From Pinus tabuliformis (lineage: Eukaryota; Streptophyta; Pinopsida; Pinales; Pinaceae): a stretch of DNA of 64,000 nucleotides. The stretch spans positions 121,381,977-121,445,976 of the forward strand of contig CM062815.1 in NCBI GenBank assembly GCA_031772625.1, read 5' to 3'. The notes beneath the pieces are model-generated. The model made no database searches and was not told the DNA's origin. It saw only the letters and a list, made by a program, of their open reading frames with translations. The translations under genes were made by a program, and so were the position numbers. Of the stretch, positions 32,426 to 42,874 are shown piece after piece (position 1 is the stretch's first letter; each line of letters opens with the position of its first letter).

Positions 32426-35400
32426 TGTTGTGCTATACAACAACCCTCCCCATTTCAAAATTTTTCATATAAGACTGTAATAAGAAATGGGTCCCCTTTA
32501 GAATACAAATAAAATCAATAAAACGTTTGAAAATAAATTTTAATAATAGGTCATATAATGTTTGCTTTCAGGGTACGTTAGATCGCAATTTGCAAAACTT
32601 TTGAACCCATGGAAGTCCTTTTAAGAAAATCCGATCCGATTTGAGTCATAATAAAACATTATCGTAAAAATATTTATCAAAGGAAATAATTATAAAATTG
32701 AATTGTCGCATCTCGCACATCCTTTATCTCAACGGTGGACTTAAAGTGTTCCATTGAGATCGTCGATATGATGCGATAACTCTATCGGAAATCGCATATC
32801 GCTACTCGTTAAGAAATCGTCCCATGTGTTCCATGGAAAACCTCCGATGCGATAAGCCGATCGCAATCGCACATCACTAAAATCATAAGACACATCCCAA
32901 AATCTCCTTTGAAATCTTCCGATGCGATTTCATTATCGTATAGCGCGCTTTCGATAAAGGTAAAATATGAAGTATTGTGAACATGTGTAGTTTAAAGTTA
33001 TAAGTCAATTACAAAGAAAATTTAAATGATTTATCAATTTTAAAGCATGCCGCCTCCCCATGCCATCTCACCACTGATCACAATCGCAACCATGCAGAGG
33101 AACCATTTAAGCATGGCACTTGTAACTCCTGATCTGTGATATGTGATTATCGCTAATCGCAAATCGGGAAGTCACGATATCTGTTCTAAAAAGGATCGTT
33201 GTAAATTTGTGATGCAACATACCATTACGACATTTAAGTTTCACATTAGTTACGGGAAATCATTAAGGAGCAGTGATGGTTGAATCCTTCAAATATTTCA
33301 TCCGTGGTGGCTTAATATATCCTAGATTCGTAGCATCTATTACGCTTAATTGTTGTTAGTCTTGTGCACTGTGTATTAGTATTTAACAAGTTTTTCTACT
33401 GTTACATCCTTCTGTTTCATTTTGCAGCGCTAATCTGAAATCATCAATCCAGAAAAAATGTCTAAAAAATCTCGGAAAGTAAAGGTCCCCGTCATAGCGA
33501 AATATGAACCAGCAAAGTTGGTGGTGATAGCTGATACTACCTATCTGGGCCTTGGCAAGACTTCATGGGAGGGCATATATAATCTACTTGAAGCCGTGGA
33601 TCCAACTGAAATTGAACAAGAAGGAGGAACGATTGATTCAAGTGATAAATCAGAAAATACTCTTAAGGATTTATCCAGCTCCTTCCTCCACAAAATAGCA
33701 TCCCGTACTTACTCACTGCCCCTCCGTTATGGTACTTACTCACTGCATGATTTCAAACATTTTGAGAAAGAAGCAAAGAAGATAAAAATTCTGAAGTTAG
33801 CAGTCATCCTTAAGAGACAGTATGACCCAAAAGAAGTGGCTTACAACTTTACCACTCACGTGAAAATTTCCAAATTTGAACTTGAGAAAGATGTCTATGA
33901 TGACTTGTTCGCTTCGACTGAGTCGTTTTCACAGGTAAAACATCTAGCAGGGATCAAATTGGGAGCAGGGGAGATAGATAAGTTTATGCATTTCAGGACA
34001 CTACCTCTGGATTTATTGAACACTACCCCTATGGTGCAGCAAGAAGGCCATAGTGAAGAACTTAGCAGGCTCTCTAGAAACAACAAAAGTTGTCTCAAGA
34101 ACTCATTAAGCTTCAAGTGGCACTTCAGCAGGAAAAGAAGGCCAAAGAAGAACAAATCGCACAGCTGCAATTACAGGTAGAGAAATTCAAAGGTTATCCG
34201 AAGATTGATGAATTCAAGAAAGAAGCCCGAGAAGTGACTAAAGCCTTATCTTGGCAACTGAATATCCTTTGCCATAAAATATCATTGGTTGACCCATTGT
34301 GCATCATCACTGCATCACTCATTGAACAGGCAATTGACACCAAGTTAGAATTTGAAGACGCAGATGATAAGGTCACAAGATTTCTCTCTTGGAAAAGTAC
34401 ACAATAAGGAATGGCTGCTAATCTACCGAAAATCCAAGAATCGCACAAAGAAGTCTTTTTTTCGAAGTGGCAATCACAATTAATAAAGGTCGAAAGAGAT
34501 ACTTCCAGAGCTAGGGCTACAATGAACATTGTGATCAAGTTGGTAAATGATAGCTTATATGGAGCTAACTTGATCTTCGATTTCTCCCCAGGAAAGCTCT
34601 TGAAAGCAAAAGCGCTAGAAAATCAATGGAGACAAGATCTGGCCAGCAGAGAAGAACAAATCGGCAAAGTGAAAAACTTGACTTGGGATGCATTTTGGTT
34701 CTTCCTAGTCAAGCCGCACAGCCAGCAGATGGCCACCAAATTCCTTGTCGACGCTGTCAATTGCATGGTTCCCGAGCTTTCAGATGCCACATACACAGGT
34801 CAACTACATTCCAGGCTGAGTCATCCTCCGGAAATTCAGGAAATGCTCTCAATTTGTCAGCTGCAAGTGCAAGAGAAGAAGTAGATACAATGAATCAGTT
34901 CAAAGGCTATCACACTGTTATTTTCATAAATCAAATCCCAGATTTTCATGTTTGCAGTTTCAACAGCTCAAAGCGATTTTTATTAACAATTAGTTTTTAT
35001 TTTATTATTTAAACCCTTTCATGTCTTTTAAGAAAGGGTCCTCAATTGGTATAAAACTTGACTTGTGAAGTTACACTTTTGTACTTCTGAATATATTTTT
35101 ATCAGTAGTGGATCAAGGTTCTACATTTTTTTGAAGAAACTTTTTCAATACCTGCACTTTTGTATCTCCTGGAAGTTTTCTCAAATAAGAAAGTGGAATC
35201 GGAGTGTTATTTACATTGGAAAGACTCAAATGCATGCGGTATTTCTACCATTTTTCTTTTGTCTTGTTTCCTTATGTGATGAAGCATTCCATTTAAAAGT
35301 TGCTATTGTTGATATATGTATGCTCTTCAAACAATTGTTTATCATGTCATTTCTGAAGATTTAGAATTGTTATACTTTAAAAATATATGTCATTGATATA

Positions 35401-35785
35401 CATTGTTATGAATGCGATATGTTTTTTATAATTACTTTATTTAATTTCGTAAACAAAGTAATCATTATCTATGAATGCATCTTTATATCAATCAGTAATT
35501 CATCTATATGATTATTTGTCTGTTAGGAATAATCAGAAATAGCATTGTTAATACATTACCCGGGTTAGATAAGTATATTTATATATTTTTGAGTTATAGG
35601 TTAAAGCACTTATCATCTTTATTATACATTATAAAACAATCATCCATAAAACCATTCATTATATGGGAAATTGGTCCCATAATATCCAGTCGAAGCCACC
35701 ATACCAAATGGAAAAGGAATTGTACTAAGGTCCAAACCAGGTGGTTATCCCCAATGTTGGTGCTAGGATTTTAGAGGCATCAACA
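32426..35785 (+). repeat. 5' LTR of element H, carrying two internal deletions
   Basis: Compared with the 3' LTR it lacks about 0.93 kb (corresponding to 44140-45072) and about 0.65 kb (corresponding to about 45434-46100). These account for the 1,563-bp length difference. TATA-like TATAAAAT is at 32691-32698. The first 0.8 kb is rich in GCGAT/ATCGC words. Confidence 0.92.
33458..34884 (+). pseudogene. LTR-encoded protein of element H, left LTR copy (deleted)
   Basis: ATG at 33458 starts MSKKSRKVKVPVIAKYEP. After about 85 codons the first deletion joins the N-terminus to the YGTYSLHDFKH segment, in frame. After the second deletion near 34052-34060 the phase changes; the C-terminal part continues in another frame from 34060-34407 (basic/coiled coil, then SLVDPLCIITASLIEQAID) and 34411-34884. 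Compared with the right LTR, the second quarter of the protein and most of the coiled coil are missing. Confidence 0.75.
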
Positions 35786-35788
35786 TTT

Positions 35789-35806
35789 TTGGCACTAGAA
35801 GGAGGG
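35789..35806 (+). other. Putative primer binding site of element H
   Basis: TTGGCACTAGAAGGAGGG lies three bases after the LTR, where a primer site is expected. It is not the tRNA-Met type used by the other elements here. I cannot name the tRNA without a search. Confidence 0.55.
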
Positions 35807-35818
35807 CATGAACTGTGA

Positions 35819-36550
35819 ATGGTGAGTGAATCCAAATCCATAGGCCATTCCAAGAGTAAAACTCCCTCACCATCTCCTCCAACTTCTCCTTCACATTCTA
35901 AATCTCAGATTTCTAGGGAAGAAGTTGAAAAGAAAAATACAACACCCACTGCTGAAACTCTAAACACACCAGACAACTCTTCTCTTGAACCCCCTGAAGT
36001 GCAGTCTTTAATTCATAAGCTCCAAGGGTTTTCGCTATCTCAAGAAGAGTCTGAGCTATCCCAAGGCAGTGTGACTTCGCAATATATTCCATCCCAGCCT
36101 CTTACTAGAGCACAGAGTGAAAATCTTGGTATTCCACCAACTGAATTTCCTCTGCCAAGTCGAAAAAGAGCTAGGAAGACACCTTTAGAGTTTGACAGTG
36201 AGACTCTTTCCTCATCATCATCCATTCCATCTAAACCATTGCAAAGTCATCCATCTGTTTCACAACTCCAAATCATAGTCCAAAAGGGTACAGGTACTCC
36301 AACATCCTCTACCCAATCACTTTCAACTGCCTCCTCACCTTCTTCTACCGTTAGCACAACAATGGCACAACCTCAGCCAAGGCCATGGACCAATCCAGGA
36401 GTTGTCGCAATGCTTGCACCCTTGAGTCAATTACCAACTCATCCTGGAAAATGGTTACCGAAGTTTAATTATATTAGCATAAGAACATATAAACAATTTC
36501 ATGTTGTCAATAAACTTGAACGGGATAATAGAAGAAGACGTTGTTGTTAG
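35819..36550 (+). pseudogene. Element H gag, N-terminal low-complexity part
   Basis: 243 codons rich in Ser, Pro, Thr and Gln (for example SPSPPTSPSHSKSQ), ending in WLPKFNYIS. No domain is visible in the disordered part. A frameshift near 36500 moves the reading to the next entry. The ATG at 35819 is the first after the primer site. Confidence 0.75.
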
Positions 36551-37430
36551 GCTATTTCCATACACTCTACAAGGAGCAGCTGGATCGTGGTATTTCTCAT
36601 TACCACCAGGATCCATAAATAGTTGGGATGCTTTTCAGGAGCAATTTTTAACCAAGTTTGGAGACGATAGGTCCACAACGACTTTTATTAATGATCTCTC
36701 CAATATGAAATCTGAATCAAAGGAACCTATCAAAGACTTCAACTCGCGATTTAATAAACTGTTGAATAAAATTCCTGCAACATCCAAGTGTAGTGAAGAA
36801 GTCTGAAGCGAATGGTATATCTCTGCCTTGCCTTCAAACATAGCCATCTTCATTGATAGGGCTGCCAAACCCACATTAGCAGAAAATATGAAGGAAGCGA
36901 TCGTTGTTGAAAAATGTATCATTGCTTTGGAAAAGAAAAACGCTCTTGAAGAAAGAAAATCCAAAAAGGTTACTTTCAAAGATGATTCAAAAAAGAAAGC
37001 AGTTAAAGACCCATATGACATGGAAGGTTTACAAAAGGTTTTGAAAAATATGTCCAACGAAATGGTGGAAATAAAAAAGCAGGTAGCTGAAACTTCTACT
37101 AAAAAACCATTTAGAAACTTTAGAAGAAGTCAATCAACTGACCCTAAACCACCTAATGCTATATCTAATGTGGAATCAGATCTAGATGACGATGAAGTTG
37201 AAGACACGGTTTTATCATCGGAGGAAACGGAAGAAGATGAAACAGTTGAATGTCATGGAATGTGATACTTTATCTTGCCTAACTCTGATAATGAAAGTGA
37301 ACAAGAAGCTCTCCTAGTAAGTACCAGAAGTAAAAATGCAGCAGAGCCTGTTCAAACAAATCCAAAGAAGAAAAATTCAAGCCCTGTTACTAAAGGCAAA
37401 GCTCCCATGAAGAAAACTCAAGTTGTGCCT
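36501..37430 (+). pseudogene. Element H gag core and C-terminus
   Basis: Retrotransposon gag domain: EEDVVVRLFPYTLQGAAGSW, FQEQFLTKFGDDRSTTTFIN, then NIAIFIDRA and a Lys/Glu-rich tail with LQKVLKNMSNEMVEIKKQVA. One phase is kept from 36501 to 38609, broken by TGA at about 36804-36806 and 37262-37264 and TAA near 37434. No CCHC knuckle was found, in keeping with several Tat-type gags. Confidence 0.85.
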
Positions 37431-37475
37431 ACCTAAAATCAACCATCATCCTGTAATCCTCCCTCATCGTCTAAA

Positions 37476-38740
37476 ATGTTAGTAGTTTCCAACTCTATGG
37501 ATTATAACATTGTGGAATACATGAAGACTCGAACAAATATTTCTTTACATGAACTTAGCAAGCTCAAACATCAACAGAAGTTGTTACTAAAAGAATTGAA
37601 TGTGATACCTTCTTCTCCTCTTCCAACCAGTGTATTATCCAAGGCAGCTAAAGGATTAGGTAAGCCACCATCGGATAAAGTAGATGCTACTGATGTTGTT
37701 TTGATCGGAGATAGGTCTAATTCTCATACTCCTCCTTTTCTCTTGACTTATGAGATCTATAATAGAAATCTGCATAACTGCCTGATAGATTCAGGGGCTT
37801 CATCAAACATAATGCTAGCCTCAGTTTGCTCCAAATTAAACATTGAGCCCCATAAATCTGCAGTTCATATTGTTCAATTAGATCAGACTAAAGTGCAATT
37901 TTTAGGAGAGATTAATTCAATTACTATTAGGTTATCAGCTGATCCCAGAGTAGTTCAAAGAATTGATATATTGATTGATGAAATCCCTGAGTTTTATGGT
38001 TTAATTCTAAGCAGGGATTGGTCTGAGAAATTCCATGGTTACATTTCCACTGATTGGTCTTACATGTGGCTTCCTTATAAAGGAAAACCAAATCAAATCA
38101 AAATAGATCAGGAAAAACACATGACTCATACAGTAACGGAGTTTAAACAAGAAAACCAACCTGTAGCTTTCAATAACAACATTCTCGGAAATTACTCAAC
38201 TGAGTCATTCTTTGGAAATTTTAATGCTCAACAATCGTCTTTTCCTGTTAATAGTTTCACATCACAAATGGAAAATTTCTCTCATATTGATACCTCAATA
38301 TGTGTTAGTATTGTTGATGAACTTGTAAATAAATCTGTAGATAAGCCTTTATTTTGGTATTTATATTTTGATGGATCAAAATCCAATAGCGGTGCAGGAG
38401 CAGGGTGTATTTTAGTTAGTCCAAAAGGGGAAAAAACTATGCTATCATGTAGACTAGAATTTGAGTGTACCAATAACACTGCGGAATATGAGGCATTGAT
38501 TCAAGGGCTCTATAAAGAAATAGGCTCGAATATTCAATATCTGAAAGTATTTGGTGATTCCGAAATTGTCATCAAACAAGTAAGGAACACTATCCATTGT
38601 CTCTCATGACATCTCAAACATTGTCAATCCCTTATTCAAGATCTCATAACTCGTTTTCTGGCATTCAACATTTCTCCTATTCCTAAATCTTAGAATGCAG
38701 CAGCTGATTTATTGGCTAATGTTGCTTCTAACCTCCTTCC
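37476..38740 (+). pseudogene. Element H protease followed by archaeal-type RNase H
   Basis: Protease: CLIDSGASSNIML (DSG at residues 105-107) with LILSRDW at its end. After a spacer of about 100 residues comes an RNase H of the type found in Tat elements: YFDGSKSNSGAGAG (Asp299), NNTAEYEALIQGL (Glu337) and VFGDSEIVIKQVRNTIH (Asp361). After a TGA at 38607-38609 and a TAG at 38691, NAAADLLANVAS follows with the fourth Asp at 38706-38708. All four catalytic acids are kept. The RNase H lies before the RT rather than after it. A frameshift near 38740-38755 leads into the RT frame. Confidence 0.88.
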
Positions 38741-39783
38741 ATTCAATTGAATTAATTTTTCAGCCATCTGTCCCAGACAATGTCACCAATTGGCGGGTAT
38801 TTAATCATGATGAAGACATCTTAAATTTCTTGACTTCTGAAAAATCTTATGATGATCAGATTATTGATGAAAGCGATCATGATCTTCAACTAAAACAAAG
38901 ACTAAATGAGAATTCTATTCCTAAATCTGTGGTCAAGCTAGAAGATCTCTATGATATCAAAGATAGATTCAAAAAGGTCACTAATGAAAAACTTCAAAGT
39001 TCTACTTTAAGGTTTGAATTAGTAAATCTTGGCACTGAGGCCAAACCACAAAATGTCAATCTAGGACTTGAACTCACATCAGAAGAAAGATTTTCTTTCA
39101 TCAGATTATTAAACAAATACAAAAATGTTTTTTCTTGGAATTACGAAGATCTGAGAACTTATGATACTTCTATCATTCAACACACAATTCCAATGATTTC
39201 TGATGAGAAACCTGTACAACAAAAGTTAAGGAAAATTCACCCAAATCTTGAAAGTCAAATCAAAGCAAAGTTGAATAAACTTCTGAAAGCCAAAATAATT
39301 TTCCCGGTCAGACATTCTAAATGGGTTTCAAACTTGGTACCTGTAAGAAAAAAGAATGGTGATATTAGGATTTGCATAGATTTTAGAAATCTCAATAAGG
39401 CATGTCAAAAAGATAATTTCCCATTACCAACAATGGAACAGATACTTCAATCAGTAGTTGGTTCAGAGTTAATGTCCTTTCTTGATGGTTTTTCAGGATA
39501 CAATCAGATACTGGTGCATCCAGATGATAGACTAAAAACTACATTCAAAACTAAATGGGGAACATATGCTTATCAGAAAATGCCTTTTGGTTTGATAAAT
39601 GTTGGAGCTACTTTCCAACGAGCCATGGATATAGCCTTCAAAGGTTTGATCAATAGGTCAGTTGTTGTTTACTTAGATGACATAATTGTCTTTTCCAAGA
39701 AAAGGGCCAATCATCTACATGATTTAAAACAGATCTTTGAACAATGTAAAAGGTATGGGATTTCTCTAAATCCCAAGAAATAA
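38741..39783 (+). pseudogene. Element H reverse transcriptase
   Basis: Gypsy RT with a long N-terminal extension (DNVTNWRVF ... LEDLYDIKDRFKK ... NLGLELTSEE), then FPVRHSKWVSNLVPVRKKNG, CIDFRNLNKACQKDNFPLP, the catalytic FLDGFSGYNQI, MPFGLINVGATFQRAMD and VVYLDDIIVFSKK. Catalytic Asp residues are intact. A TAA at 39781-39783 interrupts the frame, which continues in the same phase. Confidence 0.93.
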
Positions 39784-40539
39784 TTCTTTGCTCTTAATGA
39801 AGGCAAACTCTTAGGGTTTATTGTATCCAAAGATGGCATATATATTGATCCTGACAGGATAAAAGAGATTTCTGATATTCCTTTACCACATAACAAGAAA
39901 TCAATGCAATCATTTTTGGGACAGATAAATTTTGTAAAAAGATTTGTTCCTGATTTTTCTCATATAGTCTTGCCTTTGCAAACTATGATTAAGAAAAATT
40001 TAGTTTTCAAATGGGGACATAACGAAAAAGAAGCCTCTGACTCAATCAAACAAGCAATCATTAATGCTCCTACATTGAATACTCCCAATTTTTCTAATCA
40101 ATTTATTTTGTATACTTTGGCCACTGAAACATCTTATGCTATTGTTTTAACACAAATCAATGATCAGCAAATAGAAGCACCTATATCCTTCTTTAGTTCC
40201 AATTTGCAGGGTGCCAAACTTAACTATTTTGAAGTAGAAAAACAAGATTTTGCTATGTTTAAATCTATCAAACACTTTAGACCATTTCTCCTAAAAATGC
40301 ACACAAAAGTAATATTCCCATTCTTCGCAGTGAGGCAATTGCTAGTGCAAAGGGAAGTAGGAGAAAAGAGAGCTAATTGGGTAACAGATTTACAAGAGTA
40401 TGATATTGATATTAAACTAGCGAAAATGGTTAGAGGACAAGGTTTTTGCAAGTTATTATCAAGAGCTTCAAATATTCCAGAACATGATGATTCAGATAAT
40501 ACTCTTCAAGTGAATGAGATAAGTATCATAAATTTCTGA
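39784..40539 (+). pseudogene. Element H RT connection and degenerate Gypsy RNase H
   Basis: Same phase as RT: LLGFIVSKDGIYIDPDRI, MQSFLGQINFVKRFVPDFSH, then the ordinary RNase H position. The catalytic Asp of the usual YTDAS motif is replaced (LYTLATETSYAIVLTQ). The Asp of the TDH motif is also gone (HTKVIFPFFAVRQL). Only the helix with Glu (FEVEKQDFAMF) survives. This looks like a structural remnant, comparable to a connection domain. The phase shifts near 40537. Confidence 0.85.
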
Positions 40540-41800
40540 ATCTCAGTATGCTGATCTGATCTTTTACTTGAAAAATGGATATGCTCCCCCTGATTTCAGT
40601 TACAAAAACAAATGTGCTTTAAGATTAAAAGCAAAACACTTCGAAATCATTGATGATGTGTTATTTAGAAGAAACTATGATTCAATTTTATTAAGATGCC
40701 TTGAAAAAACTGAAGCACAAAAGGTTTTGCAGGAATTACATGATGGTCCAACGGGTGGAAATTTTGGAGGAGATACTACAGCTCACAAGATAATACATGA
40801 TGGATATTATTGGCCCACTTTGTTTAAAGATTCCCATGATGATGTCAGGAAATTCAAGATATGCCAAACTGCCAGTGGGAGATAAAGGAAACCAGCCTTT
40901 CCTTTACAACCAGTAAACATTGAGCAACCATTTGAATAGTGGGGGCTTGATATCATAGGAGAGATTTTTCCACATTCTTCCAAGAAACACAGATACATCC
41001 TTAAAGCCACAGACTACTTCACAAAGTGGGTAGAAGAAATTCCATTAAAGGTAGCCAATTCTGATGCAATCATTGAATTCATTGATCAATTCATCATTAC
41101 CAGGTTTGGTGTACCTAATGCCCTTATTTTTGATAATGCATCTTATTTTTCTGGGAGTAGTATAGTTGAATTTGCTCTTAAGAGAGGTTTTAAATTAAAA
41201 TATTATGCAAATTACTATCCTCAAGGTAATGGTTTGGCAGAATCAACTAATAAGAATCTCATTAAGATTATTAAAAGAACTGTTGATCAAAATCAAAAGA
41301 ATTGGCATAAATCTTTAATATTTGCATTATGGGTAGATCACATAACTCAGAAGGCCTCAATAGGTACTTCTCCTTTTAACTTAGTGTATGGGAAAGAAGC
41401 TGTAATACCTTCAAACTTAGCACTCCCATCTCTAGCCCTAGTACAATTTATTGAAGAAAATCCTTCTTCCTCTATTCAATTAAGATTTGATCAAATCCTC
41501 AAATTGGAGGAAGAAAGAGAGAAGGCCAAAATCACTCATGCTAAACATCAACAAGTCATTAAATCTTCTTTTGATGCAAGTTCTACTGCCTCAAAAACAT
41601 TACAAATTGGTGATCTCATGTTGAAATGGGACAAAGCACATGAAGACAAAGGTAAACATACCAAATTTCAAAAGATGTGGCTTGGACCATTTCAAATCAT
41701 TGAAAAGATAGGCTCATCAACATTCATACTGCAAGATTTATCAGGAAAGAGAGATTCTCTTCCTGTGAATGGGCTTATCTTAAAGAAATTCTTTTCTTAA
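40540..41800 (+). pseudogene. Element H integrase
   Basis: One phase with two stops (40883-40885 and 40937-40939). The zinc domain has His residues in ELHDGPTGG and TTAHKI, but of the two Cys only the second remains (RKFKICQTASGR). The catalytic triad is present: Asp at 40949-40951 (WGLDIIG), Asp at 41132-41134 (IFDNAS) and Glu at 41240-41242 (GLAESTN), an exact D-35-E. The C-terminal domain ends with LGPFQIIEKIGSSTFILQDL. No chromodomain follows. Confidence 0.92.
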
Positions 41801-42874
41801 GGAGGTAACCCCTTCTTACCTGTATATATTCTTTATGCAAGTTTGTTTATTTTAGAAAATAATGTTGTAAATAGTCTTCCATTGGCCTTTTACTATTGAA
41901 AATCTCTTTGAGAGAATATTGTGAATACTTGCTTTCAATAGGTGGAAACTTTTAAGGAAATGATTACAATTTTGGAAAGTTGAATAAAACACGAAACTCT
42001 AAGAACCTCTTTAAAGTTTGTAAAATCTTCCAAAACCTTGAAAATATTGTAAATCATTCTAAGTTTTATAAAATTAAGAGAGGTTATTTGTAAAAAGTAA
42101 ATACTTTTCCAAACTTAGCATCCATAACTCTAAAAATTGTCATCCATAAACTCTTAAGGAGAAAGTCATTCACCCCATCCACTAAGTTTATGATTTTTCA
42201 GAGTGTAATTCTAAAATATGTCTGATATAAAAAATAAGATGTCTCATCATGAGCCTGCTTACCGTAATCATAGGGAACTAATCAAACTAACACTACCAAT
42301 AATGCATATCAAAACAGAGTAATGGCTTATAATCATAAGACAAGGGGTCTCATTACGAGCCAGCTTGTTCACTTCAATTACAACTAGTGAATGGCATTGT
42401 TATAAGCTGGCTCCCAAACCAGGACAATGGCTTTTTATCTTAAAATATTAAAAGAATATAAAATCAAAAAATATACATGTAAACATATATTTATGGATTT
42501 ATCTTTCAAAAGTTATACTCTTAGATGGATGGGACAATAAATGATTGATGGTCAAAAGGTAACCCTGTCGAGACTGTAAATGTTTGCTGGCAGCAGAGGC
42601 ACTACCTGTGACAAAAGAGTAAAATTAAAAGCTAAGTTGGAGGAGCCCCCTATGTTATCTTTATCAACCAATTAAAACTTGAAGAAGCCAAAAATGTTTT
42701 TATTTTTAACGGATTGTAAAAGAAATTGCAATTTTTTTTATTTTTCTTTCAAAGTTAATTTTTATCTAGCTATTCTTAGATAGTTTTCTTTGCCCTCAAT
42801 TGTTTCCAATTAATGAAGTTTTAGATATTGCATTATCTTTCAGAGATCACTGTTTCTCCCAGTGAATCGCCAAT
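41801..42874 (+). other. Non-coding 3' region of element H
   Basis: 1,074 bp between integrase and 3' LTR without an open frame. Two related words, AAGATGTCTCATCATGAGCC (42237) and AAGGGGTCTCATTACGAGCC (42344), occur about 107 bp apart. I see no clear polypurine tract directly before 42875, where CAGTGAATCGCCAAT is found. Confidence 0.65.
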
